Part shown: positions 19,316 to 29,151 of the stretch, piece after piece
Numbering within the stretch: the stretch's first letter is position 1
Layout of the letters: each line of letters starts with the position of its first letter
DNA from: Syntrophaceae bacterium
GTDB lineage: Bacteria; Desulfobacterota; Syntrophia; Syntrophales; Smithellaceae
Direction of reading: 5' to 3'
Assembly: GCA_025355345.1 (NCBI GenBank)
Contig: JANXZU010000055.1
Coordinates: 1-49,496 of the forward strand
DNA length: 49,496 nt
The notes under the pieces: model-generated
Seen by the model: the letters and a program-made list of their open reading frames with translations, nothing else
Database searches by the model: none
Told to the model about the DNA's origin: nothing
Translations under genes and position numbers: made by a program

Positions 19316-20605
19316 ATGAAAGAATATGATGTAATAGTCGTAGGGACAGGTACAGGCGGCTCAACGGTTGCCCGCGAGATGACCAATCGCGGGAAAAAAG
19401 TCCTCATGCTCGAGGCGGGCGGAAGATGGGAATGGATGGGCAACACGACGACTGTCGCCATGGTCCTAAAGTATTTCGGTCTTGTGCGCAGCAAGGAGGG
19501 GCGCACAGTCACTTTCGCTAACAACTATGGCGGTTTGTCACTTCTTGCGGCAGGATGCGCGGCGTCTCCGCCTAAAGTTGTTTTCGACCCGGTGGGAGTC
19601 GACCTCTCCAAGGAAGCGGAAGAGGCGAGGAAGGAACTGTGGATACAGAAACAACCTGACGAGCTTGTGGGAAAGGCGAATCTGCGCATCATGGAGGCCG
19701 CAAACAGCGCCGGATATCACTTTGGAAAGATGGACAAATTCATTGATCCGAAGAAGTGCAATGCAAGTGGGGACTGCATGCTTGGGTGCAAAACCGGCGC
19801 CAAATGGACTGCTCGCGTTTACGGCGATGAGGCGGTGAGTAAAGGTGCGGATCTCCATCTCCATACCAAGGTCACGGATGTAATTGTTGAAAACGGCCGG
19901 GTGGTCGGGGTAAAGGGGACAAAGCTGGGAGTTCCGGTAAAATATTTCGGGAAATCCGTTGTGCTCTCCACTGGGCTCGACAACGCGTATATACTGAGTC
20001 GCGCCGGGATTGCGCGCGCCGGAAAGGGTTTTTGCTGCGACTGGCTTCAATTTGTAGGGGGAGAGATCCCCGGCATGAATACCGTAGGTGTTCCGCCCAT
20101 GTCCGTGGGCTCGCTGGAGTTCTACGAATCTGACGGCATTGCCATCGTCCCGGTATTTCCCAACTGGTCAATGTATGCGGCATCCCTCGCCTTTATGGGG
20201 CCGAAGCACCTGATAAATTTCCCCCGATTCTGGAAGCTCTCGGGCATAATGGTAAAAGTGCGGGATGAAATAGCGGGCGAGCTTTACAAGGGAGTATCAT
20301 TTTCCAAGAAGGTCAGCAAAGTTGACCAGATGAAGCTTGACAAAGGAGTTGATATTATCAAAAAGGTGTTTCGCAAGGCCGGCGCAAAAGATGAGAGTAT
20401 ACTAGCTCTCAACGCGCAGGGCGCACATCCATCGGCAACATGCAGAATCGGCGATGTGGTGGATACTAACCTGGAGACAGAGATCAAAAACCTTTACTGC
20501 TGCGACGCAAGCGTTTTCCCTTCCGCACTGGGGTTGCCGACTGTATGGACACTAGCCGCTCTGGGTAAGCGTTTGGGAAAACATCTGAGTGTTAATGGAC
20601 TATAA
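19316..20605 (+). CDS. FAD-dependent GMC-family oxidoreductase
   Basis: DVIVVGTGTGGSTVAREMTNRGKKVLMLEAGGRW; C-term HPSATCRIGDVVDTNLET..CCDASVFPSALGLPTVWTLAALGKRL. Confidence 0.82.
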   Translation: MKEYDVIVVGTGTGGSTVAREMTNRGKKVLMLEAGGRWEWMGNTTTVAMVLKYFGLVRSKEGRTVTFANNYGGLSLLAAGCAASPPKVVFDPVGVDLSKEAEEARKELWIQKQPDELVGKANLRIMEAANSAGYHFGKMDKFIDPKKCNASGDCMLGCKTGAKWTARVYGDEAVSKGADLHLHTKVTDVIVENGRVVGVKGTKLGVPVKYFGKSVVLSTGLDNAYILSRAGIARAGKGFCCDWLQFVGGEIPGMNTVGVPPMSVGSLEFYESDGIAIVPVFPNWSMYAASLAFMGPKHLINFPRFWKLSGIMVKVRDEIAGELYKGVSFSKKVSKVDQMKLDKGVDIIKKVFRKAGAKDESILALNAQGAHPSATCRIGDVVDTNLETEIKNLYCCDASVFPSALGLPTVWTLAALGKRLGKHLSVNGL

Positions 20606-20622
20606 AGAGGACCGGAATTCGT

Positions 20623-21294
20623 TTAACCACGACGAAATGTATCTACTTCTTTTTTAAGCCATGCTATCCAATCGCCAATACCCGCGCCTGTTTTGCAGGA
20701 TATTTCTATGATTTTGATTTTGGGGTTCAAGGACAGGACACGTTTTCGCATGGCTGCCATATCAAAATCGCTCAGCGACAGGTAATCGATTTTATTGACC
20801 AGCAGGACATCACAGATGGAAAACATAAGCGGGTACTTAAGCGGCTTGTCGTCGCCTTCAGGAACACTCAGGATCATCACGTTTTTGTGGGCGCCCGTGT
20901 CGAACTCGGCAGGGCAAACCAGGTTCCCCACATTTTCAATGATTAGCAGATCTAAATCGTTTGCGGCCAAAGCATCAATACCCTGAGTGACCATAGTGGC
21001 ATCCAGGTGGCAGAAGCCTCCCGTTCGCAGCTGGATTGCAGGGATTCCCTGCGCGGCAACCTTTTCCGCGTCAACCTTGGAATCTATATCTGCTTCGATC
21101 ACGCCAAGCCTGACGCTGTCTTTCAGACCTTCCACTGTCCGCAGGATAAGGCTGGTCTTGCCCGAACCGGGAGAGGACATCAAATTCAGAAGCATAGTTT
21201 TTTTGTCACGCAGACGCTTGCGAACGCCGTTGGCAACTTTGATGTTATCGGCCATTATATCTTCTTTAACTTCTATCAGTCGGACATCTTCCAC
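20623..21294 (-). CDS. hypB: hydrogenase/nickel maturation GTPase HypB
   Basis: LLNLMSSPGSGKTSLI, GVIEADIDSKVDAEKV, IENVGNLVCPAEFDTGAH, NKIDY. Confidence 0.92.
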   Translation of the reverse strand: MEDVRLIEVKEDIMADNIKVANGVRKRLRDKKTMLLNLMSSPGSGKTSLILRTVEGLKDSVRLGVIEADIDSKVDAEKVAAQGIPAIQLRTGGFCHLDATMVTQGIDALAANDLDLLIIENVGNLVCPAEFDTGAHKNVMILSVPEGDDKPLKYPLMFSICDVLLVNKIDYLSLSDFDMAAMRKRVLSLNPKIKIIEISCKTGAGIGDWIAWLKKEVDTFRRG

Positions 21295-21644
21295 TACTGT
21301 ACCTCCATATCCTTGATATAGTATTCTCTTCCCGAAATCATTTTACTGTCATTCTTACCGCAACCCGGGCAGTTAGTTTCACTCATATTTGATATTTCCA
21401 CTTCATAAGTTGTGGCGCAGGAATTACACTGCAACTTGATCGGCGTCCTTTCAATATTGAGTTTCGCGCCCTCGGCTACTGTGCCCTTGCTCAGGTAATC
21501 GAAATACCGTTGAATCCATTCATCTTCAAGATCGCTAAGTCTGCCGACCCGAAGATTAATGGCCATTACCTTTTTAACGTTGTTCTTTTCCGCGTACGTT
21601 ATCACAACATTCAGAATGCTCTCGGTGATGGGCAGTTCATGCAT
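21294..21644 (-). CDS. hypA: nickel metallochaperone HypA
   Basis: MHELPITESILNVV; C-terminal Zn CxxC pairs; overlaps hypB start. Confidence 0.9.
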   Translation of the reverse strand: MHELPITESILNVVITYAEKNNVKKVMAINLRVGRLSDLEDEWIQRYFDYLSKGTVAEGAKLNIERTPIKLQCNSCATTYEVEISNMSETNCPGCGKNDSKMISGREYYIKDMEVQ

Positions 21645-21709
21645 AATTTTATCTTTCGTTTTTTCTGTACAAATATCTGTTAGTAAACACTCTCAAACTT
21701 TGGGCATCC

Positions 21710-21742
21710 TATCACGGGTATGAACCCCAAAGCAAGCTTTGG
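21710..21742 (+). repeat. interspersed 3'-end-type repeat
   Basis: TATCACGGGTATGAACCCCAAAGCAAGCTTTGG. Confidence 0.65.
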
Positions 21743-21761
21743 AAACATTTCCAAATATCCA

Positions 21762-21790
21762 TTGACAATCAAAAATAGCCCCCCTATACT
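21762..21790 (+). promoter_or_regulatory. sigma70-type promoter for 21812 gene
   Basis: TTGACA (21762-21767) - 17 nt - TATACT (21785-21790). Confidence 0.75.
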
Positions 21791-21811
21791 ACTTCCATTG
21801 GAGGAATATAT

Positions 21812-22954
21812 ATGAATATTGATGAAAAATACAGAAAGGCCGGTGAAATCATCAGCAAAGCCGGAGGAACACCGGTTGCTGTTAACGATACTCTGATTAA
21901 ACTTTTAAAATATTTCATTATGGAAGATGAAGTTGATTTTATAGCTTCTTTTGATGAGAAAAAATCCCAGACAATGGATCAGTTAAAGCTGTCAAGCGGA
22001 TTATCGGAAGAGGAAATCAATAAAAAAGTGAAGGATCTGGCCGGTCGCGGTGTTATATTCAATCAGCCCAACACCAAGGGCATTATGGTGTTTCGATTGC
22101 TGCCTTTATTGAATGTCGGGACTTTTGAATACAACTTCATGGGCAAATTAGAGAGAACTGAACGGAATAAGGAAATCTATTCATTATTCCATAAACTCTT
22201 CGGTGATTTGAACACCATGCTTCAGGAAAATTATGATTCGATTATTCCTTTTCTGATGTCCACCCCACCGGTGGACAGAACAGTGCCGGTTTTTAAAAAC
22301 AAGGCGAAGAATGAACCTGTTAAAATCATAATCAATAAAGAACTGGAAACAGCAAAAGACAGAATTGTGCCTTCTCAAAAAGTTGAGGAACTCATTTTGA
22401 AGTTTGACGAGATTGCGCTTGGTCATTGTTTTTGCCGTCATTATAAGGATTTAGAGGGAGCTCCATGCAAGCAGACAAAGGAAAGGGAAACCTGTTTTAC
22501 TTTTGGCAAATCGGCAAAATTTACTTCAGAGCAGGGTTTTTCCAGGATGATTACAAAAGATGAGGCATTGAGTGTTTTAAAGCGGGCAGAGGAAGCAGGG
22601 CTTGTGCATAAAGCCTATCATCCAAATTTCGATACAAGCAAGGATGAAACAAGCATTTGCAACTGCTGCCGCTGCTGCTGCGCCAACGGTGTTGATAATA
22701 TGATTGCCCCCATAACTAATGCGACCAATTATTTATCCAGGGTTAATGACGATCTCTGCATCGGGTGCGGTAAATGCGTGAAGGAATGTCATACCTACGC
22801 CGCTTATTTAAACGATGATAAAAAGGCGCGCAGAAAAGAAGAGCTCTGCATAGGTTGCGGCGTATGCGCTTATTTCTGTCCGCAAAACGCTATATCAATG
22901 ATTGAAGGCGAAAGAATAGTAAGGATACCGCCCAAAAGAAAATCACAGGCATAA
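21812..22954 (+). CDS. 4Fe-4S binding protein with N-terminal winged-helix-like region
   Basis: CIGCGKCVKECHTYA, CIGCGVCAYFCPQNA, plus CNCCRCCCANG motif. Confidence 0.8.
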   Translation: MNIDEKYRKAGEIISKAGGTPVAVNDTLIKLLKYFIMEDEVDFIASFDEKKSQTMDQLKLSSGLSEEEINKKVKDLAGRGVIFNQPNTKGIMVFRLLPLLNVGTFEYNFMGKLERTERNKEIYSLFHKLFGDLNTMLQENYDSIIPFLMSTPPVDRTVPVFKNKAKNEPVKIIINKELETAKDRIVPSQKVEELILKFDEIALGHCFCRHYKDLEGAPCKQTKERETCFTFGKSAKFTSEQGFSRMITKDEALSVLKRAEEAGLVHKAYHPNFDTSKDETSICNCCRCCCANGVDNMIAPITNATNYLSRVNDDLCIGCGKCVKECHTYAAYLNDDKKARRKEELCIGCGVCAYFCPQNAISMIEGERIVRIPPKRKSQA

Positions 22955-22975
22955 ACTCCAAAGCAAGCTGTAAAG
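22942..22975 (+). repeat. 3'-end interspersed repeat overlapping stop codon
   Basis: ATCACAGGCATAAACTCCAAAGCAAGCTGTAAAG resembles 21710-21742. Confidence 0.5.
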
Positions 22976-22976
22976 T

Positions 22977-23011
22977 TTCATTTGGGGATGGGAAGCCCAT
23001 CCCCAAATGAA
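22977..23011. repeat. perfect 16-bp inverted repeat with 3-nt loop
   Basis: TTCATTTGGGGATGGG-AAG-CCCATCCCCAAATGAA in convergent intergenic gap. Confidence 0.85.
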
Positions 23012-23073
23012 GAGGCATAACTAACAATGATCTCTGGATTCCCGCCTTCGCTGAAATTACACCTTGGGAACTA

Positions 23074-25404
23074 CTAAATATTTAGCTTTATTCTCACTTT
23101 CACTGCCTGGCTGTTTGTTGTCGCCGGGAAAATCCACTGCTTTACCAGATCGATTATGCAGTGACGCAGTTTTGCATCCTTTACATCACCTGAAGCAATC
23201 TCCACAATTTTCACAGTGCCGTCGGGATTAATTGTCAGATTGAGTTTTATCGTTCCCGATATATTTTTACCGGTCAGGCATTTTTCGATGTTACTTAGAT
23301 TGGTTTGAGTAACCTTGAGAATTTCAGCTTTAGTCAAACCATTTCCTGTCGTCACATTGATAATGCTGATTTTTTGCGCTTCATCCTTCTTCTTTGGTGC
23401 CTGTACTTCCAGCGCGGCGGCCTTATCTTCTGACCGGCGGCTTCCCATCATACCCATACTCATAGTCTTTCGCATGGATGGAGACGATGCGTAATGACCT
23501 CTACCGCCGACAGCATAATCGGACACGCCCTCCGGCATTGGCAGGGGTTGCTTTACTGTAGTTAATTTGCCATCAATATTTCGTACTTCATTATCAACGG
23601 CGACAAACGAGGTGAAAGCAGTCAGAAGATTGTAGTTTAAGCCCAGCTCTGTGACTTCTTTCACGCGTTTATCATTATTGCGAAGTTTATTGTAATCAGA
23701 AATTATCGTAATGCGATGTCGCGCCCAGAGATACTTCAAGGCGGCATTATCTTTGGATGGCTGATAATTTTCCACTTTTATTGTTTCGAAATATTTGCCA
23801 TCACCTGCAATACCGCTTATTTTAATTGATCCCTGCGGATTGCCGCGCCATTTGCCGAAAACCAAAACAGGACGTTCGGCTAATATGTCCGGGATGGAAA
23901 CAGGTTCTAAATCGTACACGTTAAACCCTTTAAAGCTGACCTTAACCTGTGTCAAAACCGGTGAGGCGATCAGCTTGCGAAAGCGCTCGGCCTGAACTTG
24001 TGCTGCATCCTGCTTTGTAATAATAAAAGGTTCACCCATGCCTACATGTGCCATCCCTTCAATGATGTGACGGTTGACGCTGGAACCGATACCAAAGGCG
24101 AACATATTGGCATTACCCAGATTATTGCGGATCAGATCAAAGGCTTCCTCTTCCACACTCACATAACCATCAGTAACAATAACAACACTTCTGGCAAAGC
24201 CATCCACTTTTTTGAGCGACAGGGCGCGCTTGAGCGCGGGAAGCAGTTCGGTACCGCCGCCACCCTGCTGATGCTCGATCATATATATAGCCTTTTGAAT
24301 ATTAGCAGGCGTTGCCTCAAGAGATTCCTCGGCCATTACGGAAGATCCGCCGGAAAAGAGCAGAACATTAAAGCGATCGGCAGGTCGCAGATTACTGATC
24401 AAATCAGACATGAGCTTTTTGGAAATTTCCAGCGGAAATCCATGCATCGAGCCGGACACATCCACGATAAAGATATACTCACGCCCCGGAATGTTAGCGT
24501 TGACGACTTTTTTTGGCGGTTGCATCATGAGGACAAAGAAATTTTCTTTATCGCTCTGTGTCAAAAGAAGTCCTGTTTGAATTTTATCGCCATCCAACCG
24601 ATAACGCAGGATGTAATCACGATTGCCGCCACTTACCTCAGCCTTATCCAGTAATATTTTTGCGCGTGACGCACTCTCATAAGCGGTGGTCACTTTGTGT
24701 GAAGAGCAGGTCAAATCTTTAATTGCCATACCGGCATTAATTGCCACATTAATATCAAAGGCAGTTGACGGCAATTCTCCCGAATGAAGATAGGGATTTT
24801 CCACCCAATTTTCAGAGGGTGCTGCACTTCCAGCCTTTTGATTGGAATAACGCGGTCCCACAACTGTCGGATAAACGAACTCGTAGACTCTATCCGTGGG
24901 GATTAACAATTCTGTGTATTTGAGTTCCACTTTAATCTCATCGCCGGGCATGATATTGGCAACATTCATCTGGAATACATTGGGACGCTGCTGCTCCAGA
25001 AGTGAAGCGCTTTTGCCGGCTTCCTTCGCCTTTTCGTATTCTTGGCGTGCTTCATCGCGTTTTTTAATCTTTGCTTCAATTACCCTTTTGCCGATGGTCA
25101 TTTTCATTCCATAAACAGCGGCGCGGCTTGATGCCGGAAAAACATAGATCGCTTCCAGCGGCTTTTTCCCGTCATTTTTATAGACCTGAGTCACCAGTAC
25201 ATCAGCGATAACACCGGAAATATTGACTGCTGCCGATGTGGACTTGAGCGGCAATCTGTCCGTATCCGGATTATCACTCACGACAAAGAAATACGGGGAT
25301 AAAGTCCGATCCTCAGACACCTGCTGCTGAGCGGATGCCAGTGACCACGTAAATAAGGACAGTAAAGCAAAAATAACCATTAACCATCTTTTAACTTTTT
25401 TCAT
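23074..25404 (-). CDS. VIT and von Willebrand factor A domain protein with TonB/AgmX-like C-terminal domain
   Basis: signal peptide; VIT region; YIFIVDVSGSMHGFPLEISKKLM (MIDAS); C-term GTIKLNLTINPDGTVKIVEIASG. Confidence 0.85.
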   Translation of the reverse strand: MKKVKRWLMVIFALLSLFTWSLASAQQQVSEDRTLSPYFFVVSDNPDTDRLPLKSTSAAVNISGVIADVLVTQVYKNDGKKPLEAIYVFPASSRAAVYGMKMTIGKRVIEAKIKKRDEARQEYEKAKEAGKSASLLEQQRPNVFQMNVANIMPGDEIKVELKYTELLIPTDRVYEFVYPTVVGPRYSNQKAGSAAPSENWVENPYLHSGELPSTAFDINVAINAGMAIKDLTCSSHKVTTAYESASRAKILLDKAEVSGGNRDYILRYRLDGDKIQTGLLLTQSDKENFFVLMMQPPKKVVNANIPGREYIFIVDVSGSMHGFPLEISKKLMSDLISNLRPADRFNVLLFSGGSSVMAEESLEATPANIQKAIYMIEHQQGGGGTELLPALKRALSLKKVDGFARSVVIVTDGYVSVEEEAFDLIRNNLGNANMFAFGIGSSVNRHIIEGMAHVGMGEPFIITKQDAAQVQAERFRKLIASPVLTQVKVSFKGFNVYDLEPVSIPDILAERPVLVFGKWRGNPQGSIKISGIAGDGKYFETIKVENYQPSKDNAALKYLWARHRITIISDYNKLRNNDKRVKEVTELGLNYNLLTAFTSFVAVDNEVRNIDGKLTTVKQPLPMPEGVSDYAVGGRGHYASSPSMRKTMSMGMMGSRRSEDKAAALEVQAPKKKDEAQKISIINVTTGNGLTKAEILKVTQTNLSNIEKCLTGKNISGTIKLNLTINPDGTVKIVEIASGDVKDAKLRHCIIDLVKQWIFPATTNSQAVKVRIKLNI

Positions 25405-25584
25405 AAATAACCTCCTTGAAGAAATTTATCGCTTTTATGCGATTTTAAAGGTTAGACAAAGCAAGTGCAAAAAAAGTTCCCAGAACATTATTTAATGTTT
25501 GAGGGCTTTCGCTGCTGCTGACAATAAGCGATATCACACAGACAAACGGTTGCCAATTGGTATTCGCTGTGCTACAAGCACACA

Positions 25585-26895
25585 ATGACTATCTGGAATC
25601 AAAAAAACAAAATACTGGTGACTTGTCCAAAGGGTGTTGCGGATTATTTAAAAGCAGAATTAGAAACTCTTGGATTTCCCGTTTTCAATGAAATTGATAC
25701 TGCCATTCAAACCGAAGGCACTCTTGAAGATACGATGTTTCTTAATATGCATCTGCGCACAGCCCAGCGGGTACTCTATCAGTTGCAAATATTCAAAGTG
25801 GCGTCGCCCGGCGCTCTTTATGAACGCGTCAACGCGATACCGTGGGAGACAATACTGCATGATTCCGGCAAAAGAGCCTACGTTTGCATTACTTCTATTG
25901 TCGATAACCCGCTAATTACCGATTCGCGCTTTGTTAATGTCAAAGTCAAAGATGCAATCGTCGATAGAATCCGTGAGAAATGCAACGCGCGGCCCGATTC
26001 CGGCCCGGATAAGGATAAAGCGGTTGTTCATGTCTATTGGAAGAATGATCAGGCGATTGTTTATATCGACACTTCGGGTGATCGCCTTTCTATGCGCGGC
26101 TACCGCAAAATCCCCCTGCAAGCACCAATGCAGGAAACTCTGGCGGCAGCAGTAATTATAGCCACCGGTTGGCATGGTAAAGGAACATTTGTAAATCCTA
26201 TGTGCGGCAGCGGAACTCTCGCCGTTGAAGCGGCACTCATTGCCCTGTATCGTGCCCCTGGTTTGTCCCGCAATAATTACGGCTTCATGTATATAAAAGG
26301 ATTCCCGCATGAAGTATGGGATGAATTGCGCAAAAAAGCCCGCAATGTGGCCAGAAAGACATTGCCGGCCAAAATTATTGCTACAGATATTGACGAGGGT
26401 GCAGTACAGGCTGCGCGCCATAATGCGCAAACTGCCGGAGTTGACCACCTGATTGAATTTGAGACATGCTCATTTGAGAAGACACCTGCTCCTCAGGGCG
26501 GCGGAGTCATTATACTTAATCCTCCTTACGGTCAGCGGATGGATGCAATGATGACTAAACCACATTTCCAGGAAAGCAAAAAAGAAACCAGACAGGGAAG
26601 TTCCGTAATCGTGCGTAAAGCGGCAGATAGAGAAGTCAAGGACGGCAGTTTTAAGACCAATACGCTTACAAGGCTGGAAGCAATATATGAAGGCATCGGT
26701 GATTTCTTCAAACAAACAGGCGGCGGCTATCGCGGCTATATTTTCACCGGCAATCTGGACATGGCTAAAAAAGTAGGCTTACGCACCAAACGGCGGCTGC
26801 CATTTTATAACGGAGAAATCGAATGCCGCCTTCTGGAATACGAACTCTACGCCGGCAGCCAGAAACATCCCCACAAAAAAGAAGAATCTATTTGA
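25585..26895 (+). CDS. THUMP-domain class I SAM-dependent RNA methyltransferase (RlmL-like)
   Basis: FVNPMCGSGTLAVEAALIA, VIILNPPYGQRM, GGYRGYIFTGN. Confidence 0.87.
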   Translation: MTIWNQKNKILVTCPKGVADYLKAELETLGFPVFNEIDTAIQTEGTLEDTMFLNMHLRTAQRVLYQLQIFKVASPGALYERVNAIPWETILHDSGKRAYVCITSIVDNPLITDSRFVNVKVKDAIVDRIREKCNARPDSGPDKDKAVVHVYWKNDQAIVYIDTSGDRLSMRGYRKIPLQAPMQETLAAAVIIATGWHGKGTFVNPMCGSGTLAVEAALIALYRAPGLSRNNYGFMYIKGFPHEVWDELRKKARNVARKTLPAKIIATDIDEGAVQAARHNAQTAGVDHLIEFETCSFEKTPAPQGGGVIILNPPYGQRMDAMMTKPHFQESKKETRQGSSVIVRKAADREVKDGSFKTNTLTRLEAIYEGIGDFFKQTGGGYRGYIFTGNLDMAKKVGLRTKRRLPFYNGEIECRLLEYELYAGSQKHPHKKEESI

Positions 26896-27009
26896 AAAGC
26901 ATGTTTGCACCTGATTTAAACGGATAGGTGATGCAGGAGTGAAATGAGAAAAGACGTTGGCGTGTGCGGCTAGTCAAGCATCGTATCGTTTTTCGCGGCG
27001 GCATATTTT

Positions 27010-27288
27010 CTACAGGCACATAATCTCGTCTTCAGTGAGGTCCTCAACGCGGACGGGGTCGATTCCCTTAATCATGGCGGCCAGCTGTTTGTTTGAAATT
27101 TCCTGCGGGGCTTGTACTATCCGCCATTTATGGTCTTTCGTCCAAATGAAAAAACGCCAAGCATAACAGTCTTTGCAATGCACTTGCTTCTTTTCGATAT
27201 AGGTGTTACCCGTCAGGCCATCAAGTGCCGCATGCTGCGGGCAATTGATGTCGATGCAAAATGTTCCCGATGTGTATTCTTTGCTCAT
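27010..27288 (-). CDS. small Cys-rich hypothetical protein
   Basis: 92-aa ORF with plausible GGGGGA SD; CxxC/CKDC motifs. Confidence 0.55.
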   Translation of the reverse strand: MSKEYTSGTFCIDINCPQHAALDGLTGNTYIEKKQVHCKDCYAWRFFIWTKDHKWRIVQAPQEISNKQLAAMIKGIDPVRVEDLTEDEIMCL

Positions 27289-27543
27289 GTGGAATCCCCC
27301 TTTTCGCCGATACCGGATGCTACCGGCAACTGCGGTTAATTTAACCGGTTATGAAATCTCGAATATAAATAAACTATAATAAAACATGATGTTTACGAAA
27401 CCAGCTACTTACTGATATATATTTATACAATTAATAACATGTATGCAAGAATAATATTTTCAGATTACATGATCACCAAAGATATGGGGTATTATACCCG
27501 TGATTTCTCATCCTTACTCACTCTAGTGTGTTGCGTAAAAAAT

Positions 27544-29130
27544 CTAAGAAGCTGATTTTTTATCCGGAATGAGACTCATCGCCCGTTCGGCAAGCGCTGT
27601 TATTGTAAGCGCTGGATTAACGCCGACATTGGCGGAAACTGCCGCGCCGTCACACACATAGATACCATCGTATCCGAAAACCCTGTGTGATGTGTCGATA
27701 ACGCCGTTGTCGGGTGATGATCCCATGTGGCAGCCGCCGAGAATATGAGCCGTTGTTGACATATTCATCAGATTTTCGTTGCTGACATTGAAGGGCATCC
27801 CCTTGGTCACATCCGCCAGAATTGCACACGCCTTGTTGGCAACCGGAATATTAACAGGTGCTTCTTTTCCCGGAACGGTCTTTGACTTTAATCGGCGCAT
27901 CAAAAAAGAAAACACGGCACTGGGGCCATATTTAAAGGAAAGCTGGTTGTCATGGTTTTGCATAACGGTCAGGACGATGATCCGCTTGTACCAGTTTTTC
28001 GCAAAAAACGTCCGATAAGTACTAAGAGGGTTTATTATCATCTTGCCAAGAGTTCTCAGTGATCTCCTTACGGGATGGTCATCATCCACAAGGGGAACGC
28101 TGAAGAATTTCATGAATCCGTAGCCTTCTGGAAAACGGTTCTGTGTGATGTGGGTGAACTCATCAGGATAAAAATCAGATGATATTGTTGTGCCATGGGA
28201 AAGATCTAAATCCTCCTGCCTGGGCAAAACACCTACAATGGATTCGCTATTTGTCCTGACAACCACACCAAGCTGCCTCGATATGTCGGGCAAAGTTTTT
28301 GTGACCTGTTTGCATCGAAACAGCAACTCCAGCGTCCCCAGAACACCGGCGGCAACAACAACTTTTTTTGCCTTAATGTCCGAAGCCTTCTTGAAGCGGC
28401 CGGAGTTGTCCTTTGCTTTCAGGACATATGTGCCATCCTGCTGAGGGATGATGTTTTTGACTTCACGGTACGGCAGGATTGTCGCCCCGTATTTCTGGGC
28501 AAGATAGAGATAATTTTTGTCCAGGGTATTTTTCGAGCCATGTTTACATCCTGTGAGACAATCTCCGCAGAGATGGCAGCCGGAACGGGAAGGTCCCTTC
28601 CCGTCGAAGAAGGGATCATCGGCAAGCACTTCCGGTGTTCCAAAATATATGCCGGTATCAGTAGGGCCGAATGTATCACCAGCTCCCATATTTTCCGCCA
28701 CTTCTTTGAGGTAACCGTCCATGACATCCATAACAGGATTACAAACTATACCAAGCATTTTTGAAGCGGTATCGTAATGGGGTTTCATTTCTTTTTCCCA
28801 GTCAATACCTAAATTGCTCCAGGCAGAATCTTTGTAAAATGCTTCTTTTGGTCTTAATGTGGTCGCGGCATAGACGAGACTGCCGCCGCCGACACCTGCA
28901 CCGCCGACTATCGCGACGTGCCGGAAGAAGTCATAGGTGAAAAATCCTCTCATGCCCAGCGCGGGATTCCAGATCAGTTTTCGCAGGTTTTTGGATGCAT
29001 CTTCCATATCCAGAGGGGTAACCCATTTTCCTTTTTCCAACACAACAACGCTGTATCCCTTTTCAGTAAGACGCAACGCCGATACGCTTCCTCCAAAACC
29101 GCTGCCGATTATTGCAAAATCGAATTCCAT
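27544..29130 (-). CDS. GMC oxidoreductase, cholesterol-oxidase (ChoD)-like
   Basis: AIIGSGFGGSVSALRLTEKGYSVVVLEKG; GAGVGGGSLVYA; GCHLCGDCLTGCKHGSKNTLDKNYL; VCDGAAVSANVGVNPALTITALAERA, strongly resembling ChoD-type proteins from memory. Confidence 0.85.
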   Translation of the reverse strand: MEFDFAIIGSGFGGSVSALRLTEKGYSVVVLEKGKWVTPLDMEDASKNLRKLIWNPALGMRGFFTYDFFRHVAIVGGAGVGGGSLVYAATTLRPKEAFYKDSAWSNLGIDWEKEMKPHYDTASKMLGIVCNPVMDVMDGYLKEVAENMGAGDTFGPTDTGIYFGTPEVLADDPFFDGKGPSRSGCHLCGDCLTGCKHGSKNTLDKNYLYLAQKYGATILPYREVKNIIPQQDGTYVLKAKDNSGRFKKASDIKAKKVVVAAGVLGTLELLFRCKQVTKTLPDISRQLGVVVRTNSESIVGVLPRQEDLDLSHGTTISSDFYPDEFTHITQNRFPEGYGFMKFFSVPLVDDDHPVRRSLRTLGKMIINPLSTYRTFFAKNWYKRIIVLTVMQNHDNQLSFKYGPSAVFSFLMRRLKSKTVPGKEAPVNIPVANKACAILADVTKGMPFNVSNENLMNMSTTAHILGGCHMGSSPDNGVIDTSHRVFGYDGIYVCDGAAVSANVGVNPALTITALAERAMSLIPDKKSAS

Positions 29131-29151
29131 AGACTTTCTCCTTTTTTTAGC

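Noticed and set aside
23998-24654. 218-aa plus-strand ORF
   Set aside because: Antisense to the VIT/vWA gene, no SD or domain
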